From Desulfobulbus sp. (GTDB taxonomy: Bacteria; Desulfobacterota; Desulfobulbia; Desulfobulbales; Desulfobulbaceae), in assembly GCA_003604995.1 (NCBI GenBank), contig QZJD01000094.1, positions 1-61,874 on the forward strand: a stretch of 61,874 bases of DNA, read 5' to 3'. The translations under genes and the position numbers were made by a program. Shown in pieces: positions 1-8,567 of this stretch. Below the pieces are notes generated by a model. That model did not search any database. It saw only the letters and a list, made by a program, of their open reading frames with translations, and was not told the DNA's origin. Position 1 is the stretch's first letter, and each line of letters opens with the position of its first letter.

Positions 1-403
1 AGGCGTGGTGGTGTCGGCCACGCGCAGACGTACACAGGGTACGTCGAGCATTGGCCGAACCCGCCACAACGCTGTAGATCGGACTTTTTGCGACGCCATC
101 ATGTTCTGTGAGGGGACCGTGGGTCCCGCCTGATCAGGACGGAAAATTTTTTCGCCAGGGTATGTCCGGGCCGGGCAGTGCCCGCCGTGATCCCAGTAGC
201 CGGAAAGATCCCTCGCTGACCAGGCTGAGCGGTTCTGCCGCCCTTTCTGTGTTGTCCATCTTCTCGTAACCGGGTAATATTACAATGAACATGCTGATCA
301 CGGGCAAGGGCGGCCGGGCGGATTCGTTTGCCTCATGTCCTTGCCGAGCCGACAAAAGCGCACCCTGCGCAGGCAAAAACCATATCGCCCTGGAGGTATG
401 TCT
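1..403. other. 5' non-coding stretch with nested inverted repeat
   Basis: I see no convincing gene before the lipoprotein start at 404; the open frames here are not protein-like. Positions 14-58 form a nested inverted repeat: an outer 7-bp pair (TCGGCCA at 14-20 with TGGCCGA at 52-58) encloses an inner perfect 7-bp pair (GACGTAC at 27-33 with GTACGTC at 39-45, 5-nt loop). No T-run follows, so it is not an intrinsic terminator. Its role is unknown; it may belong to the 3' end of a gene outside the window. Confidence 0.4.
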
Positions 404-895
404 ATGACCGGAAAAATCATGATCCGCAGCCTTGCCCTGGCAGGCCTTCTTCTGCTTGCCGCCTGCGCCGGCCCGGAGGTCTCGACTCCTGGTCTTTCCT
501 ATCCGCCGACGGAAAAAGTGGAGGCGGTATTTCAGCGCACCCAGGTGCCCGAGCAGTGCAGGGTTTTTGCCCAGCTTTTCACAACCCTCCCTGCCGGGTA
601 CTCCGGCCGCCAGTTTGTTGAGGTTCTTTCCGCCGAGGCCGGGAGCAGGGGCGCGGACATGATCCTCATCGGCCAGTCCCGCCAATGCCCCGACGAGGCA
701 GAGATGGCCTTTACCTATTTCGGACCTGACCGCGAATACAAAATCAAAGAATGGCCGGGCTGGAACTACGGGTTTGAGGAGTGGCAGAAACAGGGCGACT
801 GGGCCAACATCGGTTTTGATGAGTGGGGCAATGATTCGGTGCGCTTTGATTTTCCGGTGGTGATGCAGGTCGTCTTTCTCCGCTGTCGGCCGTGA
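404..895 (+). CDS. Small predicted lipoprotein, function unknown
   Basis: The 163-residue product starts with a basic N-region, a hydrophobic leucine/alanine-rich stretch and a lipobox ending LAAC at about residue 20, so it should be lipid-anchored in the cell envelope. ATG 404 is chosen because GGAGG at 392-396 is correctly spaced for it and too close to ATG 398. The mature part has several Trp and acidic residues (EWPGWNYGFEEW) and a few Cys, but matches no family I recognise. A dispersed intergenic repeat begins at its stop codon and precedes the next gene. Confidence 0.7.
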   Translation: MTGKIMIRSLALAGLLLLAACAGPEVSTPGLSYPPTEKVEAVFQRTQVPEQCRVFAQLFTTLPAGYSGRQFVEVLSAEAGSRGADMILIGQSRQCPDEAEMAFTYFGPDREYKIKEWPGWNYGFEEWQKQGDWANIGFDEWGNDSVRFDFPVVMQVVFLRCRP

Positions 896-942
896 TTGTC
901 GAAATCACCGTCGCGGATGCGCAGTGTTGTGAGGTATTTCTA
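895..942 (+). repeat. Dispersed intergenic repeat, copy 1 (upstream of CBS gene)
   Basis: Short copy of the window-wide repeat family. It carries GAAATCACCG, then the core GCGGATGCGCAG, then a TTGTGAGGT tail. It lies immediately upstream of the CBS-domain gene at 984 and has the same orientation. The first bases overlap the stop codon of the preceding lipoprotein gene. Confidence 0.5.
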
Positions 943-983
943 ACGTATCATTCTTCGCGGAGTTCATCGTCGGGGGAGAGTCT

Positions 984-1463
984 ATGAAGGTGAAAGACAT
1001 CATGGCGCCCATCACCGAGTACCTGTCGCCGGATGACACCCTGCAGCGGGCGGTGCTGACCATGCGCACGGCCAGGCGCTGGCACGGGCTGGGCGTCAAG
1101 GGCATGGTCGTCCTGGACGGGCAGGGCGAACTGGTCGGCATCCTGGCCATCAAGGATATTCTGCGGGCGACCATTCCGGTGTACCTGGACCCGACGATTT
1201 CCCGCTTTTCCTGGGACGGGATGCTGGAGGAAATGGCCCGGCGGGTCGCCTGCAAAAGGGTCCGGGAGTTCATGTCCGCGACGGTGGTGACCATTGACGA
1301 GGATGCCTCCCTGATGGCCTGCACCGATCTGCTCATCAAGAAGAACCTGCAACGGCTGCCGGTGATCAACCGGGACGGGAAACCGGTCGGCATCGTCTAC
1401 ATCCGCGATGTCTATAAGGTGATTTCCCAGATTTTCGTTGATCAGCCCCAGTGCCCGCTTTGA
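984..1463 (+). CDS. Tandem CBS-domain protein
   Basis: The 159-residue soluble protein is made almost entirely of two CBS repeats (about residues 7-70 and 92-155), starting with the typical VKDIM and later VREFM motifs. CBS pairs bind adenine nucleotides or similar ligands and usually regulate a partner. A GGGGGAGAG ribosome site precedes ATG 984. The 3' end overlaps the start of a membrane transporter by 13 bp, so the two are almost certainly co-translated and this protein may be a nucleotide-sensing regulator of that transporter (inference). No catalytic domain is attached. Confidence 0.85.
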   Translation: MKVKDIMAPITEYLSPDDTLQRAVLTMRTARRWHGLGVKGMVVLDGQGELVGILAIKDILRATIPVYLDPTISRFSWDGMLEEMARRVACKRVREFMSATVVTIDEDASLMACTDLLIKKNLQRLPVINRDGKPVGIVYIRDVYKVISQIFVDQPQCPL

Positions 1464-2821
1464 GCCCGATGGTTGCCGCCGCTCCCCATTTTGAGCCGAA
1501 TGCGGCCTTCTGGACCGCGACCCTGATTTTTCTCGTCGCCTATGTGGCGATTGTTACCGAGAAGATCCATAAAACAGTGGTCGCCATCTGCGGCGCGGCC
1601 CTGATGTTGCTGTTCAAAATCCTGGATCAGCATGAGGCCTTTCATGTGGAAGAGTTCGGGGTGGATTGGAACGTGATCTTTCTTCTCATCGGGATGATGA
1701 TCATCATCAACCTGATCCGGCCCACCGGCTTTTTCGAGTACATTGCCATCAAAAGCGCCAAGGCGGGCCGCGGGGAGCCGGTGCGGATCATGGTCATCTT
1801 TGCCCTGGTCACCGCGCTGTTGAGCGCCCTGCTCGACAATGTCACCACCGTGCTGCTCCTCGCGCCGGTCACCCTGTTCATCGCCGACGCCCTGGATGTG
1901 GATCCCGTTCCTTACCTGATCATGGAGGCCATGGCCTCCAATATCGGCGGCACCGCCACCCTGATCGGTGATCCGCCCAACATCATGATCGCCTCCAAGG
2001 CAAGGCTCACCTTCATGGATTTCATTATCCACCTCACCCCGGCGGTGATCATTATGATGGTGTTTCTGGTTCTTCTCATCAGGCTGGTCTTCGGCCGGCG
2101 GCTGCGGACCCGGCCGGAACTGCAAGAACGGGTGTTGGCCATGGACGAGAAGGCGGCGATCACCGACCCGGTGCTGCTGAAGAAATCGCTCTTCGTGCTG
2201 GCCGTGGTGCTCGCCGGTTTTGTTTTCCACGGGCCCCTCCATTACGAGCCGGCCACCGTGGCCCTGTTCGGAGCCGGCCTGCTCCTGCTGCTGTCCGGAA
2301 CCAAGGAGCCGCATAAGATCCTGGCCGATATCGAGTGGCCAACCCTCTTTTTTTTCATCGGGCTGTTCATCATCATCGGCGGGGTGGTCAAGGTGGGGCT
2401 CATCAAGTGGATGTCCCTGCAGATGCTGGAGCTGACCCAGGGCAACCTGTTCGGCACCAGCATGCTCCTGCTGTGGTTTTCGGCCATCGCCTCGGCGATC
2501 ATCGACAACATCCCCTATGTGGCCACCATGAACCCTCTGGTCATCGACATGGCCGGCAGCCTCTGGCCGGGCGAGACGGGTCTGGCTCTGCTCCAGCACC
2601 CGGACCTGATGCCGCTCTGGTGGTCTCTGGCCTTGGGCGCCTGCCTGGGCGGCAACGGTTCGCCCATCGGGGCCTCGGCCAATGTGATCGTGGTCGGCAT
2701 GTCCGAGCGGGCGGGAAAGCGGATCAGTTTCCTGCGCTTTGTCGCTTACGGCCTGCCGATCATGTTTCTCACCGTCATTATTGCCACGATCTACGTCTGG
2801 CTCCGTTATTATTTCCTGTAA
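1451..2821 (+). CDS. ArsB/NhaD-type ion transporter (IT superfamily)
   Basis: The 456-residue polytopic membrane protein has about eleven hydrophobic segments. Family motifs include LLDNVTTVLLLAPVT and GGTATLIGDPPN in the first half and IIDNIPYVATM and GNGSPIGASANV in the second, which are the two pseudo-symmetric hairpins of ArsB/NhaD/CitM-type transporters. The substrate cannot be read from sequence: Na+/H+ antiport or oxyanion export are both possible. No arsR or arsA is nearby, which favours an ion/proton role. GTG 1451 overlaps the CBS gene; ATG 1469 is an alternative start. Confidence 0.85.
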   Translation: MPALSPMVAAAPHFEPNAAFWTATLIFLVAYVAIVTEKIHKTVVAICGAALMLLFKILDQHEAFHVEEFGVDWNVIFLLIGMMIIINLIRPTGFFEYIAIKSAKAGRGEPVRIMVIFALVTALLSALLDNVTTVLLLAPVTLFIADALDVDPVPYLIMEAMASNIGGTATLIGDPPNIMIASKARLTFMDFIIHLTPAVIIMMVFLVLLIRLVFGRRLRTRPELQERVLAMDEKAAITDPVLLKKSLFVLAVVLAGFVFHGPLHYEPATVALFGAGLLLLLSGTKEPHKILADIEWPTLFFFIGLFIIIGGVVKVGLIKWMSLQMLELTQGNLFGTSMLLLWFSAIASAIIDNIPYVATMNPLVIDMAGSLWPGETGLALLQHPDLMPLWWSLALGACLGGNGSPIGASANVIVVGMSERAGKRISFLRFVAYGLPIMFLTVIIATIYVWLRYYFL

Positions 2822-2854
2822 GCCCGACCGCGAATTTTCTTTCCCTTATTCGCC

Positions 2855-3607
2855 ATGCGCAAACGGATCAGAAAGCCGGTTTCTTTGCCGCGCCGTCTCA
2901 TGCGGGTTGCTTTGTGGAGCGTCCTGATCCTTTTCGCGCTCCCGGCCCTGGGGCTGCTGACCTATCGCTTGATCGATCCCCCCTGCACGCCCCTGATGCT
3001 TGCCCGCCTGTACCTTCCGGAGAAGGATCAGGAGATCAGGCAGCTCCGCCACGACGCCATTGCCCTGGAGGAGGTCAGCCGGTGGATGCTTTTTGCGGTG
3101 CTGGCCGGCGAGGACCAGAAATTTTTGCAGCACCGGGGTTTTGACCTGCAGGCCATCGAGCAGGCCGTCAGGCACAACAAGAGCCACCGACGTAAACGGG
3201 GCGCCAGCACGATCAGCCAGCAGACCGCCAAAAATGTCTTTCTGTGGGAGGGACGGTCCTGGCTGCGCAAGGGGCTGGAGGTGCCGCTCACCCTGGCCAT
3301 TGAACTGCTGTGGGGCAAGCGGCGGATACTGGAGGTATATCTGAACGTGGCGGAGTTCGGGCCGGGCGTGTTCGGGATCGAGGCTGCGGCCCGCCACTGG
3401 TATGATGTTCCGGCCGGCCGTTTGAGCCGCCGTCAGGCGGCGCTGCTCGCCGCAAGCCTGCCTTCGCCGCTCCGCGCCAACCCGGCCCGGCCGTCACCGC
3501 AACTCGCCCGGCGCGCCTCCTGGATTGAAGGGCAGATCCGCCGCATGGACCAGGAGGCGGCCCTGGCCGCCCTCAAGCTGGAGCGGCCGGCCGGCGGGAA
3601 GAGGTAG
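2855..3607 (+). CDS. mtgA: Monofunctional biosynthetic peptidoglycan transglycosylase
   Basis: GT51 glycosyltransferase that polymerises lipid II into glycan strands at the cytoplasmic membrane. The 250-residue protein has an N-terminal membrane anchor (about 15-38) and the GT51 motifs: EDQKFLQHRGFD with the catalytic Glu near residue 86, GASTISQQTAKN, and RRILEVYLNVAEFG. No transpeptidase domain follows, which separates it from class A PBPs. Length matches MtgA. It converges on the MBL gene with only 7 bp between stop codons. Confidence 0.92.
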   Translation: MRKRIRKPVSLPRRLMRVALWSVLILFALPALGLLTYRLIDPPCTPLMLARLYLPEKDQEIRQLRHDAIALEEVSRWMLFAVLAGEDQKFLQHRGFDLQAIEQAVRHNKSHRRKRGASTISQQTAKNVFLWEGRSWLRKGLEVPLTLAIELLWGKRRILEVYLNVAEFGPGVFGIEAAARHWYDVPAGRLSRRQAALLAASLPSPLRANPARPSPQLARRASWIEGQIRRMDQEAALAALKLERPAGGKR

Positions 3608-3614
3608 GGAGTGT

Positions 3615-4454
3615 TCAGGAAATCTGATCCACCACCCTGCCTTGGTCGTCCAGGCGGCAGGCCTTCATATAGATGTCGTGGTAAAAGGTGAACCAGCGGT
3701 TCTGCTGGCGATAGGCAGGCAGGAGGTGTTCTTTCTGCTCGATGATCTCCAGGGGAAAGTTGTCGTAGGCCATGATCCACAGCGGGTTGCTGTGGGTGTG
3801 GGTGGGCAGGAGGTCGCCCAAGTGGACGGCGCTGCCCTCGGAACCGGTGATCTCCACGATCTGGTGACCGCGGGTATGGCCGCCGGTCAGGCGCACCGCC
3901 ACCCCTTCCACGATCTGGCGGTTGCCGTCCGCGACGGTGAGCAGGCCGCTGGTCTTGAGTCCGCTGAAATTTTCGGGAAAGTAGCTGTGGGATGCCCGGC
4001 GGCTCGGATGGCAGATGTCGTACCATTCCTTTTTCTGGATTACGTGCTTGGCCTTGGGGAAGGTGAGCTCGGGAACACCGTTCCCGTTATTCATCATCAC
4101 CCCACCGGCATGGTCGAAGTCGCCGTGGGTGAGGAGCACGTACTGGATATCTTCCCGGTTCAGGCCCAGGGCCAGCAGGTCTTCGTCCACCGACCAGGGG
4201 CGAGAGACCCGGAAGATGGCCCGCTGCTTTTCGGTCAGCTTGTTGCCGAGGCCGGTATCGATGATGATGTTGAATTCCGGAGTGCGGACCAGGAGCGGCG
4301 CATTGAGGAGCCGGATATAGTTGTCCCCGTCGGCCGGATATTTCTGCTGCCAGAGGACCTTGGGCACGGCGCCGTACATGGTGCCGCCGTCCAGGTCGAA
4401 GTCGCCGCCGTTCAGCCAGGTGATGGTGATGTCGCCGAGGTTGAGTTGGGTCAT
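3615..4454 (-). CDS. MBL-fold metallohydrolase
   Basis: The 279-residue metallo-beta-lactamase-fold protein carries the zinc motif THGDFDHAGG (about residues 109-118) and downstream GGHTRGH and HLGDLLPTH elements expected of a dinuclear hydrolase. It has no signal peptide, so it should be cytoplasmic. It is the last gene of the propionate cluster and its ATG overlaps the pccA stop (ATGA), implying translational coupling. The substrate is unknown; a thioesterase or lactonase role towards a pathway by-product is conceivable but only inferred from location. Confidence 0.85.
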   Translation of the reverse strand: MTQLNLGDITITWLNGGDFDLDGGTMYGAVPKVLWQQKYPADGDNYIRLLNAPLLVRTPEFNIIIDTGLGNKLTEKQRAIFRVSRPWSVDEDLLALGLNREDIQYVLLTHGDFDHAGGVMMNNGNGVPELTFPKAKHVIQKKEWYDICHPSRRASHSYFPENFSGLKTSGLLTVADGNRQIVEGVAVRLTGGHTRGHQIVEITGSEGSAVHLGDLLPTHTHSNPLWIMAYDNFPLEIIEQKEHLLPAYRQQNRWFTFYHDIYMKACRLDDQGRVVDQIS

Positions 4455-6469
4455 GATAAGATAGGCATTGCGGGGTTTTCGAATTCCAGGATGATCTGGT
4501 CCACGGTGAGGCTGTCGCCGAGGCGGGCGACGATGTTGCCGACCACCCCGTCCCGGGGCGCGCGCAGCACGTTCTCCATCTTCATCGCCTCGATCACCGC
4601 CAGCTCCTCGCCGTATTTGACCTCCTGCCCCTCCGCGACGGAGAGCTTGACCAGGAGGCCGGGCATGGGGGCCAGGAGAAAGTTGGACATATCCGCGGCC
4701 TTTTTCCTGGGCATGATCCGGTACAGTTCGGCGGCCCGGTGGGTGAAGACCATGCCGTTAATCTTGCGGCCGCCGTGGGTCACGGCGTAGCGCAGGCCGC
4801 GCCGCTTGACCTGGAAGCAGTATGCTTCACCGTTGATCGTCCCCCGCAGGAGCGGCTGGCAGAAGCACCAGTCGGTCTGGATCACATAGTTTTGCCCGCC
4901 GTACTCCACATGGTGCTCGCCCTTGGCCTGGAAGGGCCGGACCAGCACCGGATGATACTCGTTGTCGATGATCACCACCCACTCATCCTGGACCCTCCGC
5001 TCATGGCCGGCCAGCTGGCCGGAGAGCCGGGCGGCCCGGTCCATGTACAACCGGTGCATGACGCTCATGACCACCACCGGCAGGGCCGGGTCATCCTGGA
5101 GGATGTCCTGGAGCCGGAAGCCGTTGGGGTACTCCTGGGCGATGAAGTCGGTGGACAGCCGCCCCTCCTGAAAGCGGGGGTGGGCCATGATCGCGGCCAG
5201 GAAGCCGATGTTGTGCTTGATCCCCCGGATCAGATATTCGTCCAGGGCCTCCTGCATGGCGCGGATGGCGGTCATTCGATCCTCGCCCCAGGTGATCAGC
5301 TTGGCGATCATCGGATCGTAGTACATCGAGATCTCGCCGCCCTCGTAGACCCCGGTGTCCACCCGCACCCGGCCCGGCTCGACGCTCGGCGGCCGGTAGT
5401 AGACCAGGCGGCCCGTGGAGGGCAGGAAATCGCGCAGCGGGTTCTCGGCGTAGACGCGGGTTTCGATGGCGCTGCCCCGGAGGCGGACGTCCATCTGGGA
5501 GAGGGGCAGCCGTTCGCCGGCGGCGACCCGGATCATCAGCTCCACCAGATCCAGGCCGGTTACCATCTCGGTGACCGGATGTTCCACCTGGAGGCGGGTG
5601 TTCATTTCCAGGAAATAGAAGTTGCGGTTTTGATCGACGATGAACTCCACCGTGCCGGCGGACTGGTAGTTGACCGCCCGGGCCAGGGCCGTGGCCTGTT
5701 CGCCCATGGCCCGCCGGGTCGCCTCGTCGATGAACGGGGAGGGGGCCTCCTCGACGATCTTCTGGTGGCGGCGCTGGATGGAACATTCGCGCTCGCCGAG
5801 AAAGATGACGTTACCGTGGGCGTCGGCCATGACCTGAATCTCGATGTGGCGGGGCTCCTCGATGAACTTTTCGATGAGCAGCCGGTCGTCGCCGAAATAG
5901 GACCTGGCCTCGCTCCCGCACCGCTCAAAGCCCTCCCGGCACTCCGCATCGGAAAAGGCGATGCGGATCCCCTTGCCGCCACCGCCGGCCGAGGCCTTGA
6001 GCATCACCGGGTAGCCGATGGCGCGGGCCACTTTCACCGCATGCTCCGGGTCGCGGATGATCCCGTCGAAGCCGGGGATGGTGTTGACCCCGGCCCGGGC
6101 CGCGATCTGCTTGGAGGTAAGCTTGTCGCCCATGGCGGTGATCGCTTCGGCGGGCGGGCCGATGAAGACGATCCCCTCCTCGTCCAGGCGCCGGCGGAAC
6201 TCGGGGTTCTCGGACAGGAAGCCGTAGCCGGGATGGATTGCCTGGGCGCCGGTGCCCCGGCAGGCCTGGATGATCCGCTCCATGTGCAGGTAGCTGTCCA
6301 TGGCCGGCGGCGGTCCGATGCAGATGCTTTCGTCCGCCATTCGGACGTGCAGGGAGGTCCGGTCGGCCTCGGAATAGACCGCCACGGTGGCAATACCCAT
6401 GGCCCGGGCGGTCCGGATGACCCGGCAGGCGATTTCGCCTCGGTTGGCGATGAGGATTGTGGAAAACAT
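4451..6469 (-). CDS. pccA: Acyl-CoA (propionyl-CoA) carboxylase biotin carboxylase/BCCP subunit
   Basis: The 672-residue protein combines an ATP-grasp biotin carboxylase (residues about 1-450, with ILIANRGEIACRV, HPGYGFLSEN, glycine-rich SAGGGGKG and EMNTRLQVEHPVTE) and a C-terminal biotinyl domain with EAMKM, whose Lys near residue 630 is the biotin site. It carboxylates biotin with ATP and bicarbonate for transfer by the neighbouring carboxyltransferase. Placement directly after pccB (10-bp gap), beside mce and the mutase, makes propionyl-CoA the likely substrate. Acetyl-CoA or geranyl-CoA type homologues look similar, so the substrate call is contextual. Confidence 0.9.
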   Translation of the reverse strand: MFSTILIANRGEIACRVIRTARAMGIATVAVYSEADRTSLHVRMADESICIGPPPAMDSYLHMERIIQACRGTGAQAIHPGYGFLSENPEFRRRLDEEGIVFIGPPAEAITAMGDKLTSKQIAARAGVNTIPGFDGIIRDPEHAVKVARAIGYPVMLKASAGGGGKGIRIAFSDAECREGFERCGSEARSYFGDDRLLIEKFIEEPRHIEIQVMADAHGNVIFLGERECSIQRRHQKIVEEAPSPFIDEATRRAMGEQATALARAVNYQSAGTVEFIVDQNRNFYFLEMNTRLQVEHPVTEMVTGLDLVELMIRVAAGERLPLSQMDVRLRGSAIETRVYAENPLRDFLPSTGRLVYYRPPSVEPGRVRVDTGVYEGGEISMYYDPMIAKLITWGEDRMTAIRAMQEALDEYLIRGIKHNIGFLAAIMAHPRFQEGRLSTDFIAQEYPNGFRLQDILQDDPALPVVVMSVMHRLYMDRAARLSGQLAGHERRVQDEWVVIIDNEYHPVLVRPFQAKGEHHVEYGGQNYVIQTDWCFCQPLLRGTINGEAYCFQVKRRGLRYAVTHGGRKINGMVFTHRAAELYRIMPRKKAADMSNFLLAPMPGLLVKLSVAEGQEVKYGEELAVIEAMKMENVLRAPRDGVVGNIVARLGDSLTVDQIILEFENPAMPILS

Positions 6470-6479
6470 AGATCTGTTC

Positions 6480-8012
6480 CTACAACGGAATATTCCCGTG
6501 CTTGCGCCAGGGATTTTCCAGCTTCTTGTCCTTGAGCATGGCCAGGGAGCGGCAGATCCGCTTGCGGGTCTGGCTGGGCATGATCACGTCGTCGATAAAG
6601 CCTCGGCTGCCGGCGACAAAAGGATTGGCGAAACGCTCGGTATACTCGCGGGTCCGGTTCTGAAGCTGATCCGGATCACCCGCCTCCTTGCGGAAGATGA
6701 TCTCCACCGCGCCCTTGGGGCCCATGACCGCAATTTCGGCGGTGGGCCAGGCCAGGTTGACGTCGCCGCGCAGGTGCTTGGAGGACATCACGTCGTAGGC
6801 CCCGCCGTAAGCCTTGCGGGTGATGACCGTCACCTTGGGCACCGTGGCCTCGGCATAGGCGTAGAGCAGTTTGGCGCCGTGCTTGATGATCCCGCCGTAT
6901 TCCTGGGCCGTGCCCGGGAGGAAGCCCGGCACGTCGACAAAGGTGACGATGGGGATGTTGAAGGCGTCGCAGAAGCGGACAAAACGGGCCGCCTTGCGCG
7001 AGGAGGCGATGTCCAGGCAGCCGGCCAGGACCATGGGCTGGTTGGCGACAATGCCCACCGTGGAGCCCTGCATCCGGCCGAAGCCGATGACGATGTTTGC
7101 GGCGTACTCGGGTTGCAGCTCAAAAAAATCCCCCTCATCCACCACCTTGTAGATCAGCTCCTTCATGTCGTAGGGGTGGTTCGGCTCATGCGGGACCAGG
7201 GTATCCAGGGATTTTTCCGCCCGCTCCGCCGGGTCGTTGCAGGGCCAGGTGGGCGGTTTTTCCCGGTTGTTGGAGGGCAGGAAATTGAGGAAGCGACGCA
7301 GCATGAGCAGCCCCTCCACCCCGTTGTCAAAGACCAGGTCCGCCACCCCGGAGCGCCGGGAGTGGGTCATGGCCCCGCCCAGATCCTCGGCGGTCACCTC
7401 CTCGTGGGTCACGGTCTTCACCACCTCGGGCCCGGTGACGAACATGTAGGAGCTGTCCTTGATCATGAAGATGAAGTCGGTCATCGCCGGCGAGTAGACC
7501 GCCCCGCCGGCACAGGGGCCCATGATCATCGACACCTGGGGGATGACTCCGGAGGCGAGCACGTTTCTTTGGAAGACATCGGCATAACCGGCCAGTGCCT
7601 CGACCCCCTCCTGGATGCGCGCCCCGCCCGAATCGTTCAAGCCGACCACCGGTGCGCCCACCCTGATCGCGTGGTCCATAATCTTGCAGATCTTCTCGGC
7701 ATGGGCCGCGGAGAGCGAGCCGCCGAACACGGTGAAGTCCTGGCTGAAGACAAAGACCAGCCGGCCGCAGACCGTGCCGTAGCCGGTGACCACGCCGTCG
7801 CCCGGGATTTTCTGGCTGTCCATGCCGAAGTCCACGCAGCGGTGCTCGACGAACATGTCCCATTCCTCGAAGCTGCCTGCGTCGAGGAAGAGCTCGATCC
7901 TCTCGCGGGCGGTCATCTTGCCCTTGGCATGCTGCTGGTCGATTCGGGACTGGCCGCCGCCGAGCCTGGCCGCCGCCCGTTTTTCATCGAGTTTTTGAAG
8001 GATATCCTGCAT
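6480..8012 (-). CDS. pccB: Propionyl-CoA carboxylase / methylmalonyl-CoA carboxyltransferase beta subunit
   Basis: The 510-residue protein has two crotonase-fold halves of the carboxyltransferase family. [17 protein letters not shown] and [12 protein letters not shown] form the first oxyanion region, [18 protein letters not shown] and [15 protein letters not shown] the second. It moves CO2 between biotin and propionyl-CoA to give (S)-methylmalonyl-CoA. The same fold occurs in the 12S subunit of transcarboxylase and in decarboxylase alpha subunits, but the adjacent biotin carboxylase supports an ATP-dependent carboxylase. It is preceded by mce at 21 bp. Confidence 0.92.
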   Translation of the reverse strand: MQDILQKLDEKRAAARLGGGQSRIDQQHAKGKMTARERIELFLDAGSFEEWDMFVEHRCVDFGMDSQKIPGDGVVTGYGTVCGRLVFVFSQDFTVFGGSLSAAHAEKICKIMDHAIRVGAPVVGLNDSGGARIQEGVEALAGYADVFQRNVLASGVIPQVSMIMGPCAGGAVYSPAMTDFIFMIKDSSYMFVTGPEVVKTVTHEEVTAEDLGGAMTHSRRSGVADLVFDNGVEGLLMLRRFLNFLPSNNREKPPTWPCNDPAERAEKSLDTLVPHEPNHPYDMKELIYKVVDEGDFFELQPEYAANIVIGFGRMQGSTVGIVANQPMVLAGCLDIASSRKAARFVRFCDAFNIPIVTFVDVPGFLPGTAQEYGGIIKHGAKLLYAYAEATVPKVTVITRKAYGGAYDVMSSKHLRGDVNLAWPTAEIAVMGPKGAVEIIFRKEAGDPDQLQNRTREYTERFANPFVAGSRGFIDDVIMPSQTRKRICRSLAMLKDKKLENPWRKHGNIPL

Positions 8013-8033
8013 GGTCGTTCGTTCGTCCCTGGT

Positions 8034-8441
8034 TCAGGGCTGTTCCTGTTCGCAGATTTCGGTCAGGACCCCAAAGGTGGAGCCGGGATGGAGAAAGGCG
8101 ATTTTCTTTCCTCCGGCCCCGGCCACCGGTTCGGCGTTGATCAGACGGCAGCCCTGGGACTGAGCCCTGGCCAGCTCGTCGTCGATGCGGTCGCTGCGAT
8201 AGCCGATATGGTGGAACCCCTCGCCGCGCTTTTCCAGGAACCTGGCCACCGGGCTGTCCGGGGCAGTGGGCTCCAGCAGTTCGATATGGGTGTCGCCCAC
8301 CGCAAAAAAAGCAGTGCGCACCTTCTGGGCCGGGACTTCCTCGATCCGTTCGCAGACCAGTCCCAGCACCTGTTCGTAAAAGACCCGCGCCTCGGCGATG
8401 GAATGCACCGCGATTCCCAGGTGATCAATCTTCGATATCAT
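8034..8441 (-). CDS. mce: Methylmalonyl-CoA epimerase
   Basis: The 135-residue protein of the glyoxalase/VOC fold interconverts (S)- and (R)-methylmalonyl-CoA, connecting the carboxylase to the mutase. Visible landmarks are KIDHLGIAVHS at the N-terminus (metal His), THIELLEP, GEGFHHIGYR and LTEICEQ at the C-terminus. The ATG at 8441 is preferred over an in-frame TTG 21 bp upstream because the family starts at this point. It begins a sub-block mce-pccB-pccA-MBL separated from mcmA by 126 bp containing a dispersed repeat. Confidence 0.92.
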   Translation of the reverse strand: MISKIDHLGIAVHSIAEARVFYEQVLGLVCERIEEVPAQKVRTAFFAVGDTHIELLEPTAPDSPVARFLEKRGEGFHHIGYRSDRIDDELARAQSQGCRLINAEPVAGAGGKKIAFLHPGSTFGVLTEICEQEQP

Positions 8442-8455
8442 CGCATAGTTCCAAG

Positions 8456-8540
8456 ACGGCAACAGTTTTCAGTCGTGGTTTCAATTGGTTGTAAGCTATA
8501 TCGGCGTCGGTTCCACATTTTCTGCGGGACCGACAATTTT
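8456..8540 (-). repeat. Dispersed intergenic repeat, copy 2 (upstream of mce)
   Basis: Minus-strand copy in the mcmA-mce gap, oriented with mce. Read on the minus strand it has GTCCCGCAGAAAATGTGG, then GACGCCGAT, then an ACAA..TTGAAACCAC segment; the GCGGATG core is degenerate here. It closely matches copies 4 and 6 in the left part. The left part can fold as a stem closed by GTCGGT and ACCGAC around an A-rich loop. It extends slightly beyond the TTG upstream of mce. Confidence 0.5.
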
Positions 8541-8567
8541 CAATATCATAAGGTATTGTAGCCGTTT

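Noticed and set aside
134-685. Minus-strand open frame of 183 codons over the first lipoprotein gene
   Set aside because: It is low-complexity, Arg/Gly/Pro-rich and antisense to a gene with a signal peptide, lipobox and good ribosome site.
4739-8561. Very long plus-strand open frames (up to 724 codons) opposite pccA and pccB
   Set aside because: They are antisense shadows in high-GC codons, rich in His, Gly, Asp and Val; the minus strand encodes textbook carboxylase subunits.
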